In this document: positions 17,014-25,634 of the stretch, one piece after another
Position numbering within the stretch: position 1 is the first letter of the stretch
How the letters are laid out: every line of letters starts with the position of its first letter
NCBI RefSeq assembly: GCF_000719115.1
Contig: NZ_JOEA01000007.1
Span: 248,001-312,000, forward strand
Length of the DNA stretch: 64,000 nt
Direction: 5' to 3'
Source of the DNA: Lentzea albidocapillata
GTDB lineage: Bacteria > Actinomycetota > Actinomycetes > Mycobacteriales > Pseudonocardiaceae
Program-made: the position numbers and the translations under genes
Notes under the pieces: model-generated
Told to the model about the DNA's origin: nothing
Seen by the model: only the letters and a program-made list of their open reading frames with translations
The model's database searches: none

Positions 17014-17652
17014 CTAGGCGAGCACGTGCAGAATCCGCACCGGCTTCTTCGGCGCGCCGTCGAGCAGGCCGTCCGGCTGCGGCACGATCCCGGCCTTCAC
17101 GATCCGGTCCAGCGTGTCCATGCCGTAGGTGACGTGACCCATCACGGTGTAGAGCGGCTTGATGTTGGCGAACGAGTGCACGATGAAGAACTCGCTGCCG
17201 TTCGTGCCCGGCCCCTGGTTCCCGTACGCGATGGTGCCGCGCGGGTAGGTCTCCTTGCCAGTCACCTCGTCGGCGAACCGGTAACCGGGCCCACCCTCCT
17301 CGGCGCGGTAGATGTCACCGCACTGCAGCACGCCCAGGCGCGAAGTGTCGGTCAGGCGCCAGCACTGCGACATCGTGTAGAACCAGCTCCGCGCCAGGTG
17401 GGCGAAGTTCTCCACGCCGCACGGGGCGTTGGCGCGGTCGAGGTTCGCGACGACCACCCCGTAGTTCGTCACGATGGTGACCTTCACGATGCCGCGAGCC
17501 GGCACGACGGCCTTGGGCGGCTGGACCGGGCGGGCGGCCGGGTTCTCCGGCGTCGGGATGAACTCGCACCTCGCGGTCGGCGGTGCGGTCGGTGCGGCTG
17601 ATGCGACCGGGGCGAGGACGACCATCATCAGGACAGCGAGCAGTAGCCTCAT
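17014..17652 (-). CDS. Secreted cyclophilin-type peptidyl-prolyl isomerase
   Basis: The 212-residue protein has a signal peptide (hydrophobic residues 3-19, ASAAP cleavage region) and a short Pro-rich spacer, then a cyclophilin domain from about 57. Recognisable elements are VTIVTNYGVVVANL, VENFAHLARSWFY, GTIAYGNQGPGTNGSEFFIV and VMGHVTYGMDTLDRI. The SEFFI sequence stands at the usual SQFFI active-site position. It should catalyse X-Pro isomerisation outside the membrane. No lipobox is present. It is monocistronic, ended by the hairpin at 16967-16999. Confidence 0.93.
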   Translation of the reverse strand: MRLLLAVLMMVVLAPVASAAPTAPPTARCEFIPTPENPAARPVQPPKAVVPARGIVKVTIVTNYGVVVANLDRANAPCGVENFAHLARSWFYTMSQCWRLTDTSRLGVLQCGDIYRAEEGGPGYRFADEVTGKETYPRGTIAYGNQGPGTNGSEFFIVHSFANIKPLYTVMGHVTYGMDTLDRIVKAGIVPQPDGLLDGAPKKPVRILHVLA

Positions 17653-17685
17653 GAGTGCCGACCGTAGTCGCCGCGTAACCCCTTG

Positions 17686-18348
17686 TCAGCTCACGCTGAC
17701 CGCCTCCCGCTGCTCGACCACGGCACGCCGGCGAGGCTTGCGCTCCAGCCACCACTGCGAAAGCAGCAACGGAATCGTCCACCCGGCCCAAGTCGAGATC
17801 CCGGCGATCGTCTGCGGCAGGTCCGCCTCCGGCACGCGGTCCGCCAGCAGCAGGAACGCGACGGTGCCCCAGATCCGGTTCGTGATGGTCGAGACGGTCA
17901 GCACGAAGCTGCGGATCATCCACTTTCGGTGGTCGCGGAACTGGCGCTGCCGGGCCGCGCGCCACGCCAGCAACGTGAACGCCAGCCACAGCACGGACAA
18001 CAGCACGCTGCTCACCTGAGCGACCGGGCCGAACGGCGTCATCCAGCCGATCACCAGCCCGGACAACCCGGCCGGCAGCACACCGGCGAACACGTACACA
18101 CGGCCGATGCGGCGGTGCCACACGGGGAAACGACCACGGAACCACGGCCAGATCTGCACCACGCACGTGACGATGGCGATCGACGCGCAGACGACGTGCA
18201 TCACCAGCAGGGGGTAGTGCGGTCCCCAGTCCGACTGCACGCGTGCTTGCAGACGATCACCGGTCAGGTACGGCGGCACGGAGAACGCCACGAAGGCCAC
18301 CACCACGAACGCCAACGGGCCTACCCAGGGCTTGCGCAACCACGTCAT
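17686..18348 (-). CDS. DUF2306 membrane protein
   Basis: The 220-residue product has about six transmembrane segments and the HxxxxSxA-style arrangement of DUF2306 proteins: VMHVVCASIAIVTCVVQIWP, then HRRIGRVYVFAGVLPAG, then RDHRKWMIRSFVLTVSTI. Conserved His residues in helices are typical of this family, which resembles heme or quinone-binding membrane proteins; its function is not known. ATG 18348 is the first codon giving the family N-terminus; the longer open frame to 18639 overlaps the divergent DUF2690 gene and lacks family sequence. Confidence 0.8.
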   Translation of the reverse strand: MTWLRKPWVGPLAFVVVAFVAFSVPPYLTGDRLQARVQSDWGPHYPLLVMHVVCASIAIVTCVVQIWPWFRGRFPVWHRRIGRVYVFAGVLPAGLSGLVIGWMTPFGPVAQVSSVLLSVLWLAFTLLAWRAARQRQFRDHRKWMIRSFVLTVSTITNRIWGTVAFLLLADRVPEADLPQTIAGISTWAGWTIPLLLSQWWLERKPRRRAVVEQREAVSVS

Positions 18349-18478
18349 GGCGACACCATGGCCACCGCCGCTGACCGATCGCGCACCGCTCGCTGACGTG
18401 GCCTTCTGACACCTCGCTGACACCGGACGGGGTGTAGCTGTCAGGTCGCTGTGAGCGCCGGTCGGCAGTGTCAGCGCC

Positions 18479-18898
18479 ATGAAGTCGACAGCCCTGATCG
18501 CCGCGGCCGCGTTCACGCTCCTCATGGCGCCGGACGCGCAGGCCGCGTCCTGCAGCGGACGCGGGTGCAACGACAAGGACCCGGTGTCCGCCGGGTGCAG
18601 CAGTGGTTCGACGACCGCGGACACCGCGCCCATGTACACGGGCGGTACGGCGGAGCTGCGGTGGTCGCCCGGTTGCCGGACGAACTGGGTGCGGGTCTCG
18701 AACTACTCGGGCGGCGACTCGGCTCTGCGCATCACCGTGTGGTCGAGCAGCGACCGCGTCGGCTTCGTCGCGGCGGGAACGCCCGGCAACCACTGGGGAA
18801 ACATGGTCTACGCGCCCGGCTGCGCCCGTGGCGAGGTGCTCTACGTCGACAAGAACGGCGTGCACCGCACCGCCCGTCTCGCGTCGAGCGCTTGCTGA
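18479..18898 (+). CDS. Secreted DUF2690 protein
   Basis: The 139-residue secreted protein has a signal peptide ending at AQAAS and the DUF2690 signature CSGRGCNDKDPVSAGC, followed by a beta-rich domain with paired cysteines (GCRTNW, YAPGCARGE, terminal SSAC). Members are small extracellular actinobacterial proteins of unknown role. It starts a run of three or four secreted-protein genes on the plus strand (18479-20463), likely expressed together. Its promoter region contains several TGACA/TGTCA repeats between 18404 and 18470, noted without an assignment. Confidence 0.85.
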   Translation: MKSTALIAAAAFTLLMAPDAQAASCSGRGCNDKDPVSAGCSSGSTTADTAPMYTGGTAELRWSPGCRTNWVRVSNYSGGDSALRITVWSSSDRVGFVAAGTPGNHWGNMVYAPGCARGEVLYVDKNGVHRTARLASSAC

Positions 18899-18975
18899 GG
18901 GGGCGCGCCGTGACCGGCTACATCACCGACTGACCAATCTCCGCAGCACCATCGCAGAACCATTGAGGGAGAAGC

Positions 18976-19407
18976 ATGTTCAGCAAGATCGCCAGTACGC
19001 TCGGGGCAGCCGTGATCGTCGGTGGCGCGATGCTCGGGCTCACCTCGCCCGCGCAGGCCGAGTCGGCGCCTGGCTGTGGCCCGGTGACGCAGATCGGTTC
19101 CACCGCCTACATCACGAGCGGCGGCACCAACATCGGCTCGGTCAAGCAGTTCAAGGGCTGCAACAAGAACTGGGCCTACGTCTACGTGTGGCAGGGCTTC
19201 CGCTCCTCGCACTCCAACTGGGAGGTCTGCGTCTCGGTCGCGACCGGTTCCAGCGCCCCGTACATGCTCGAAGGCCTGAAGTGCATCAGCAACAAGGCTG
19301 ACAACTGGTCGTCGGGCACGAACACGCTGAGCGTGTGCACCCACGCCGTCGGCAACATCAAGTGGAGCGGCAACACGCCGACCGCCCGGACCAGCATCCG
19401 CTGCTGA
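18976..19407 (+). CDS. Small secreted Cys-containing protein
   Basis: The 143-residue protein has a clear signal peptide (residues 1-28, PAQAES) and a Trp/Cys-rich extracellular domain (GSVKQFKGCNKNWAYVYVW, WEVCVSV, VCTHAVG, terminal Cys). The layout resembles the preceding DUF2690 protein, with cysteines arranged for two or three disulfides, but it lacks the KDP signature. I cannot assign a function. GGGAGAAGC precedes the start. The following decayed gene starts one base after its stop. Confidence 0.78.
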   Translation: MFSKIASTLGAAVIVGGAMLGLTSPAQAESAPGCGPVTQIGSTAYITSGGTNIGSVKQFKGCNKNWAYVYVWQGFRSSHSNWEVCVSVATGSSAPYMLEGLKCISNKADNWSSGTNTLSVCTHAVGNIKWSGNTPTARTSIRC

Positions 19408-19408
19408 C

Positions 19409-19583
19409 ATGCGGACGACCGTCCTCGCGGCGGTCGCAGCCTGGCCGTGCCGGTGCCTCTCACGAGCGCCGGCACGGCCCAGGCCGAGGTCCGCACGTTC
19501 ACCGCGACGGGCGGAGCGTCCGGATCTGCGAGCTCAACAGCCATGGCACGCCGTACTCCAAGGTCCGCCGGATCTTCGGGTGA
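19409..19583 (+). pseudogene. Frameshifted small secreted protein gene
   Basis: Three reading frames together give one plausible secreted peptide. Frame 2 supplies the start (MRTTVLAAVAA); frame 1 supplies the end of a signal peptide and cleavage site (LAVPVPLTSAGTAQAEVRTF); frame 0 supplies RSVRICELNSHGTPYSK and VRRIFG then TGA at 19581-19583. Two shifts are needed and they do not cancel. The continuous frame-2 ORF to 19600 is Arg/Pro-rich and unlike a real protein. Either the gene is decaying or the assembly has indels. The start is one base after the upstream stop. Confidence 0.5.
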
Positions 19584-19596
19584 ACGAGGGGAAGTC

Positions 19597-20463
19597 ATGA
19601 ACGTCAAGAGAATCGTGTCCGCCGTCGCGGGCCTCGCCGTCGGAATCGGGGTGCTCGTGGCCATCGCGCCGCAGGCCTCGGCCGCCACCAACTGGCAGAT
19701 GCCGTTCCCGTGCGGGCAGACGTGGACGGGCCAGACCCGCGGTCCGAACGACGCGAACCCGCACAAGCCGCTGGCCGCCATCGACTTCAGCCGCGCCAAC
19801 GCCCAGGGCGACGTCGTCGTCGCGTCGGCGGCAGGCAAGGTCAGCAAGGTCCGCAACGAGGGCAACACCAGCTACGGCCGCTGGATCGAGATCGACCACG
19901 GCAGCGGCTGGACCACCCGTTACGCCCACCTGTCCGTGCAGAGCGTCTCGGTCGGCCAGAGCGTCACGCAGGGCCAGAAGATCGGCAACGTCGGCAGCAC
20001 CGGCGGCTCGACCGGCCCGCACCTGCACTTCGAACAGCTGAAGAACGGCACCCCGCAGCGCGTCGTGATGAACGGCTCGCAGGCGCTGTACTACGGCTCC
20101 AAGAGCTACAAGAGCAACAACTGCGGCGGCGGTGGCGCCACCAACCCGTACACGCCGGAAGAGGCCTGCGGCGACGGCTACAAGGTCATCGACGGCGCGA
20201 ACGTGACCGGTGCGCGGGTCTCCCTGCTGTACAACGCTTCCAACGGCTACAACTGCGTGGTCGCGATCAAGACCACCAAGATCGGCACGGCGTCCGACGT
20301 CGGCGCGTTCCTCGAGGTGCAGGGCGCCGCACGCACGACCGACCGTGACAAGTACGGCTACTACGCCGGCCCGGTGAAGAAGAAGGCGCCCGGCAAGTGC
20401 GTCAAGTGGGGCGGCATGGTCGGTTCCTCCAGCTACACCAGCGGTTTCGAGCACTGCGCCTGA
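19597..20463 (+). CDS. Secreted M23-family metallopeptidase
   Basis: The 288-residue protein has a signal peptide (residues 1-28, ASAAT) and an M23/LytM domain with the zinc ligands NPHKPLAAIDFS, RYAHL and the HxH motif GPHLHFEQL. It is expected to hydrolyse peptidoglycan crosslinks or other Gly-rich peptides outside the cell. The C-terminal 110 residues, rich in paired Cys and Tyr (EEACGDGYKVIDG, GYNCVVAIK, GKCVKWGG), form an accessory domain similar in composition to the small secreted proteins upstream. GAGGGGAAG precedes ATG 19597. Its stop abuts the stop of the convergent SARP gene in one TGATCA. Confidence 0.92.
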   Translation: MNVKRIVSAVAGLAVGIGVLVAIAPQASAATNWQMPFPCGQTWTGQTRGPNDANPHKPLAAIDFSRANAQGDVVVASAAGKVSKVRNEGNTSYGRWIEIDHGSGWTTRYAHLSVQSVSVGQSVTQGQKIGNVGSTGGSTGPHLHFEQLKNGTPQRVVMNGSQALYYGSKSYKSNNCGGGGATNPYTPEEACGDGYKVIDGANVTGARVSLLYNASNGYNCVVAIKTTKIGTASDVGAFLEVQGAARTTDRDKYGYYAGPVKKKAPGKCVKWGGMVGSSSYTSGFEHCA

Positions 20464-23136
20464 TCAGCCGATCAGGCTGTCCAGGAGGTTGTCCCTGCGC
20501 AGACCGGGTGTGCCGAGCAGTTCGGCCGCCCGGTCCGCGTGTTTTTCCCGGCCTGTCCTGGCGAGCACGAGGTGGGCGACCCCCTCGCCGTACCGGTCGC
20601 CGCGAGCGGCGGTGATCTCCAGGCAGCGTTCGGCGTCCACTGTGGCCCGTTCGGGCTTTCCCGCGGCCAGCAACACTTCCGCGCGGCACAGCAGCGCCTG
20701 CCACTCGTCGTTGTGCTCGCCCGTGACCCGGCACAGCTCGATGCACTCGCTCAGCGAGGCCTCGGCCTCCGCCGGCCTGCCGAGCTTGAACAACGCCTGT
20801 CCCTGCGAGGCCAGCGCGTACGCCGTTCCAGCCTCGTCCGCGTGCTCACGGGCGAGCTTCAGGCTCAGCTCGGCGGCGTCGAGCGCCTGTTCGTACCGTC
20901 CGGCGACCTGGTGCACCTGGGCCAGTGCGGACAACGGAACCCGTTGCGCGCCGGCGGGTCCGTGCTCCGACGTGAGCTCGATCGCCCGCGCCAGGGTCGA
21001 CTCGGCCTGCTCCAGCTCACCCAGTTCGCGCTGGATCGTGCCGATGCCGGACAGCGCACGACCCTGCCCGAACGGGTCGTCGGCGCGCGCCTCCAGCACT
21101 TCTTCCAGCTGGGCGAGGGCGATCTCGAACGCGCCGATCCTGCGGTTCGCGGCCGACCGCACCAGGAGCGCCGTCTGCAACGCGGCCGAGGTGCCGACGG
21201 TGCGAGCGGCCTGGTCCGCGATCTGGCCCAGCTCGACCAGGTCCGCGACCCTGTCCTGTTTGAACAGGTGCGGGTAGAGCATGTGCGCGATGGCCAGCCC
21301 GTGCTCGGCCAACGCGGCGGACGCCACGGTGGAACGCGCCGCGGCCAGCAGGTTCTCGGCCTCGTCGGTCAGCCACCGCAACGGTTCGTCGATGTCCTGC
21401 TTGGTCGCGGAGTACGTGAGCGCGCCGTAAGCGTGTGGCCGCAGCTTCTTCAGGGCAGCGGCGAGCGTGGAGCGGTAGTGCGTGAGCGCACGGGCGAGCG
21501 CGTCCTGCTTCTCGTCGTTCACGTGCTCGGCGCCGAACAACCGCAGCAGGTCGTGCACCCGGTACCGCTCCGGCCCGCACGGCTCCACGAGTCTGGCGTC
21601 CACCAACGGGTCCAGCGCGCGGTCCACGTCGTCCTGCCCGAGCAACGCCCGGACCACCGGCTCGCCGACGGTCGGCACGTTGAGGCAGCACAACAGGATG
21701 AACGCCCTGGTCGAGACGGCGTTCAGGCCCTCGAAGCCCAGCTGGAAGCTCGACCGCACACCGAGGTCGTCGAAGTCGAGCTCGTCCAGCCGATGACGCT
21801 GGTCCGCGAGCCGTCTCGCGAGCGTCCCGGTCGTCCAGTCCGGCCGTGACCGCAGCCGCGCGGCCGCGATCGTGAGCGCCAGCGGCAGGTGGTCGCAGGC
21901 CCGGGCGACCTGCTTCGCCGCCTCGCTGTCGTCGCCCAGCAACCGCAGCGCGTCGGCCTCCGGCAACGGGTCGAGCCGGACGTGCCGGGCGCTCAGCGTC
22001 GCCAGCATCCGGCGGCTGGTGATCAGCACGGTGGAACCCGGCTCGCCGGGCAGCAGCGGGCCGACCTGCGCCGCGTCCACCGCGTTGTCGAGCAGTACCA
22101 GGACTTTCCGCCTGGCCAGCGTCGACCGGTAGAGCGCGGCGGCCTCGGAGACGTCCGTCGGGACGGCCAGCGGTGGCGTGCCCAGGGCGCGCAGGAACCG
22201 CCTGATCACCTCGGCGGGGGACAGCGGCGACCGGCCCGGCGTGGCGCCGTGCAGGTCGGCGTACAACTGTCCGTCCGGGAAACGTTCGGCCATCGCGTGC
22301 GCGGCGGTGGTGGCGAGCGCGCTCTTGCCCTGCCCGCCCGGCCCGTGCACGGCGATCACCGTCTCGGCCGAGCCCGTGATCAACTCGATCTCCGCGCGGC
22401 GGCCCACGAACGGGTCAGGTCTGGCGGGCAGTTCGCGCGGCACGGCGGGGATGTCGCCCTGCAGGATCGCGGCGTGCAGGTCCTGGAGCTCCTGGCCGGG
22501 ATCGAGCCCGAGCTCCTCGGCGAGCCGGCGACGGCCCTCGTCGTACGTCCTGAGCGCGTCCGCCTGCCGTCCGCTCCGGTGCAGGGCGACCATCAACGCG
22601 CCCCGCAGCCGTTCCCTGGTCGGGTGTTGCGTGACGTACCCGGTCAGCTCGCCGATGATCTCGTGGTGCCGGCCGTCCCTGATCGCCCTGTCGGCACGGC
22701 GCTCGACGGCCGCGAGCCGTTCCTCCTCCAGCTGGTTCGCGAGCTGGGTGTTCGTGGTCAGCTCGGCCAGCGCGGGCCCGCGCCAGTACCCCAGCGCCTC
22801 GTCCGGGTCCTGCGCGTCGCGGAAGAGCCGCAGGTCGAGCGACCGCTCGGGGATGTCGAGCCGGTACCCCTGCCGCGACCACTCCAGCGACACCCCGGGA
22901 AGGTCCTTCAGGGCCCTCCTGAGCTGCGAGACGTGCACCTGCACGGCCTTGCGCGCGCTGGCGGGCGGATCGCCGTCCCAGAGGATCGACATGAGGTGGT
23001 CGACGCTGACGGTCTGACCGGTGTGCAGGAGCAGCAGCACCAGGACCTGCTGCGGCTGGCCTGCGGGAATGCGGACGTCCCGCCCCTCGTACGTGACGAG
23101 CAGCGGCCCAAGCACCCCGAACCGAACGCCGTCCAC
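20464..23136 (-). CDS. AfsR/SARP-type transcriptional activator (SARP-BTAD-NB-ARC-TPR)
   Basis: The 890-residue regulator has an OmpR-like SARP DNA-binding domain (residues 1-90; FGVLGPLLV, HVSQLRRALK), a BTAD domain (about 95-240), an NB-ARC ATPase with P-loop HGPGGQGKSALAT (about 285) and VLVLLDNAVDAAQ Walker B, a winged-helix STAND region, and TPR repeats to the C-terminus. Such proteins activate secondary-metabolite genes after ATP-dependent oligomerisation. GTG 23136 is chosen because the SARP fold begins right after it; the frame stays open to 23340. No biosynthetic cluster is adjacent, so the target is unclear. Confidence 0.9.
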   Translation of the reverse strand: MDGVRFGVLGPLLVTYEGRDVRIPAGQPQQVLVLLLLHTGQTVSVDHLMSILWDGDPPASARKAVQVHVSQLRRALKDLPGVSLEWSRQGYRLDIPERSLDLRLFRDAQDPDEALGYWRGPALAELTTNTQLANQLEEERLAAVERRADRAIRDGRHHEIIGELTGYVTQHPTRERLRGALMVALHRSGRQADALRTYDEGRRRLAEELGLDPGQELQDLHAAILQGDIPAVPRELPARPDPFVGRRAEIELITGSAETVIAVHGPGGQGKSALATTAAHAMAERFPDGQLYADLHGATPGRSPLSPAEVIRRFLRALGTPPLAVPTDVSEAAALYRSTLARRKVLVLLDNAVDAAQVGPLLPGEPGSTVLITSRRMLATLSARHVRLDPLPEADALRLLGDDSEAAKQVARACDHLPLALTIAAARLRSRPDWTTGTLARRLADQRHRLDELDFDDLGVRSSFQLGFEGLNAVSTRAFILLCCLNVPTVGEPVVRALLGQDDVDRALDPLVDARLVEPCGPERYRVHDLLRLFGAEHVNDEKQDALARALTHYRSTLAAALKKLRPHAYGALTYSATKQDIDEPLRWLTDEAENLLAAARSTVASAALAEHGLAIAHMLYPHLFKQDRVADLVELGQIADQAARTVGTSAALQTALLVRSAANRRIGAFEIALAQLEEVLEARADDPFGQGRALSGIGTIQRELGELEQAESTLARAIELTSEHGPAGAQRVPLSALAQVHQVAGRYEQALDAAELSLKLAREHADEAGTAYALASQGQALFKLGRPAEAEASLSECIELCRVTGEHNDEWQALLCRAEVLLAAGKPERATVDAERCLEITAARGDRYGEGVAHLVLARTGREKHADRAAELLGTPGLRRDNLLDSLIG

Positions 23137-23489
23137 CGGCTCACGATAGTCCGTTGATCGTCGCTCCCGGCCCGCACACGAGCAACGGTCAACGACGAAC
23201 GTCTGGTGAACCCGTTTACCGACCAACAGGTCGGAAATATCAGTGGCACAAGGTGCACGAATCACCGTCGAGCAGCGAAAAGTCGTGCGAAAATCGTTGG
23301 GTACCACCCGCAGGCACGGATCGGCGATCGGCGAGATCACCGCAGTCGCAGTGGTGGAAAACAGAACAGGGATTCGCGGTAGCGTCCGTAATGGTGGGTC
23401 ACCTCATTGGAGTAACGACGGTGCCGCGATCATCCCAAGTCGGGCATCATCACCTGGCTCGACCGATGTCGTAGAACGAGGGGTCTCGT
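23137..23489. other. 353-bp divergent promoter region
   Basis: This is a relatively AT-richer gap between the SARP regulator and the GGDEF/HD-GYP gene, which read away from each other. I see one short inverted repeat, CCGACC-AACA-GGTCGG at 23219-23234, and no ORF with coding character. No consensus promoter could be assigned by eye. Confidence 0.5.
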
Positions 23490-25619
23490 GTGACCATCTT
23501 CCGTACCGGCCACACCGGGGCGTGGTGGATGTACCTGGTGGCGGGTCACCTGCTGCTGGGCGTCTACTACCTGATTCCGGTGAGTCCCGCGGGGACAGCG
23601 GGCCAAACGGTACGGGTGGTGCTCTACTGCACGATCAGCGCTTCGGCAGCGATCGCGACATTCGCGGGTGTCAAGCGCAACCGCCCCCAATGGAGGCGGC
23701 CATGGGTGTTCCTCGCACTCAGCCAGGTCGTTTACGCGATCGCCGACCTGACGTTCTACGCATCGCACTACATCTTCGAGAACACGCTTTACCCCTCGTA
23801 CGCGGACATCTTCTACCTGGGTCATTACCCGTTGATGGTCGCGGGTGTGATCCTGCTGATCCGCCGCCGCACCCCGGGCCTCGACCTGCCGAGCCTGCTC
23901 GACGCCGCGGTGCTCGCGGTCGTCGCGGGCATGGCGTCCTGGCTCTACGTGATCGGCCCGCAGGCCCGCCTCACCTCACCGGTTCTGGTGAAGATCGCGT
24001 CGCTCGGCTACCCGATGATGGACCTGGCGCTGTTCGTGGTGGCGTTGCGGCTGATCTTCGGGGCGGGCCCCCGGCCGCGCGCGTTCATCCTGCTGACGTG
24101 CAACCTGCTGGGCATCCTGACCGCGGACACGATCTACGTGCTGCAGCGCCTCGACGGCAGCTACCACGCGGGCAACTTCCTCGACGCCATCTGGCTGTCG
24201 GCGAACCTGTGCATGGGCGCGGCGGCACTGCACCCGACGATGGCGCGGCTCGTGGACCGCGCGCACGTCAAGGACGTCGGGCTGAGCCGCGGGCGGATCA
24301 TCGCGCTGTGCTCGGCCGCTCTCGCCGCCCCGATCCTGATGCTGGTGCACGACGTGGGCCAGTCGTCGCAGGACGTCCTGGTGATCGCCGCCGGCAGCGG
24401 GCTGCTGTCGCTGCTCATCATCGCGCGCCTCGCGGGGCTGGTCGCGGACCAGCGCAAGCTCGCGATCACCGACAGTCTTACCGGGCTGCACACCCGCAGG
24501 TTCTTCGAGGCCCAGCTGCCGCTGGAGATCTCCCGCGCCCGGCGGGGCGACGGGTCGGTCGCGGTGTTCATCATCGACGTGGACCGCTTCAAGTCGATCA
24601 ACGACAACTACGGCCACCCCGCCGGCGACGACGTGCTGATCGAGGTCGCGGCGCGGCTGCGCGCGGCGTCCAGAGCCGGTGAGGTGCTCGCTCGGTACGG
24701 CGGCGAGGAATTCGCGCTGCTGGTGCCGGACGCCGGTCCCGGCCGGTTGTCCGTGATCGCGAACCGGCTGCGCGAACGCGTTGCGGAGAAACCGATTCCG
24801 GTCAACGCGGGCAACGACGACATCCCGTTGTTCGTCACGGTGTCGGTCGGCTCGGCGAGCTTCCCGACGCACGGCGACGGTCCCGACGACATCGTGGTGA
24901 TCGCGGACCGGGCCCTGTACGCGGCGAAAGCGGCGGGACGCAACAGGATCGCGGTCGGTCCGGAGCCGCTGCCCGCGGTCGATCCGGACACCGACGGCGC
25001 GATGGCGGAGTTCCTCTGCCAGGTCGCCGACCGCGTGGACGGCTGGCTGCACCGCTACGACCACAGCCGGTCGGTGTCGCGCTGGGCCGGCGTGGCCGCG
25101 GGGGAGTTCGGGCTCGACGCGCCCACGATCAGGGTCACCCAGCTCGCCGGGCGCCTGCACGACATCGGCAAGGTCATCATCCCCGAGGTGGTGCTCACCA
25201 AGCCCGGCGCACTGTCCGAAGAGGAATGGCGGCTGCTGCGCCAGCACCCCGACTTCGGCTACCGGCTCGCGCGGATGGTGCCGGGGTTCGCGGGCGTGGC
25301 GTACGTGATCAGGCAGCAGCACGAGCGCTACGACGGCGCCGGTTATCCGGACGGCCTGCGCGGCGCCGACATCCGTGCGGAAGCAAGGATCCTGTCCGTG
25401 TGCGTGGCGTGGGCCGCGATGAGGTCGAACCGTCCACATCAGACCGCGCTGGACGAGAACCGCGCGCGGCGCGAACTCTGGTCGGGTCGCGGGCAGCAGT
25501 TCGATCCGGACGTTGTGGACCTTTTTCTCGACCTGCACACGCAGGGCAGCATCGGAACGCTGCGTCCGTCCGGATTGTCTGTTCAGGAGGCTGGTTTTCC
25601 GGCTGAGTTCCGGCCGTGA
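23490..25619 (+). CDS. Membrane GGDEF protein with degenerate HD-GYP domain
   Basis: The 709-residue protein has about nine N-terminal transmembrane helices (1-310), a GGDEF domain (about 325-490) and an HD-GYP-type domain (about 510-690). The active-site RYGGEEF (near 404) is intact, so diguanylate cyclase activity is expected; the inhibitory-site position reads RAGE instead of RxxD. In the HD-GYP part, HD (H557, D558) and the HPDFG His are kept. The usual HHExxDGxGYP reads QHERYDGAGYP (Q610), and the two Asp of the usual ADxFDAL motif are V639 and A642. Metal binding, and so phosphodiesterase activity, may be altered. GTG 23490 follows GAGGGG. Confidence 0.9.
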   Translation: MTIFRTGHTGAWWMYLVAGHLLLGVYYLIPVSPAGTAGQTVRVVLYCTISASAAIATFAGVKRNRPQWRRPWVFLALSQVVYAIADLTFYASHYIFENTLYPSYADIFYLGHYPLMVAGVILLIRRRTPGLDLPSLLDAAVLAVVAGMASWLYVIGPQARLTSPVLVKIASLGYPMMDLALFVVALRLIFGAGPRPRAFILLTCNLLGILTADTIYVLQRLDGSYHAGNFLDAIWLSANLCMGAAALHPTMARLVDRAHVKDVGLSRGRIIALCSAALAAPILMLVHDVGQSSQDVLVIAAGSGLLSLLIIARLAGLVADQRKLAITDSLTGLHTRRFFEAQLPLEISRARRGDGSVAVFIIDVDRFKSINDNYGHPAGDDVLIEVAARLRAASRAGEVLARYGGEEFALLVPDAGPGRLSVIANRLRERVAEKPIPVNAGNDDIPLFVTVSVGSASFPTHGDGPDDIVVIADRALYAAKAAGRNRIAVGPEPLPAVDPDTDGAMAEFLCQVADRVDGWLHRYDHSRSVSRWAGVAAGEFGLDAPTIRVTQLAGRLHDIGKVIIPEVVLTKPGALSEEEWRLLRQHPDFGYRLARMVPGFAGVAYVIRQQHERYDGAGYPDGLRGADIRAEARILSVCVAWAAMRSNRPHQTALDENRARRELWSGRGQQFDPDVVDLFLDLHTQGSIGTLRPSGLSVQEAGFPAEFRP

Positions 25620-25634
25620 TCAGCTGACGGTGGC

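Noticed and set aside
19409..19600. The continuous 63-codon frame as a real gene overlapping the M23 start
   Set aside because: Past residue 11 it is Arg/Pro-rich with no protein character; the other two frames carry a believable signal peptide and domain.
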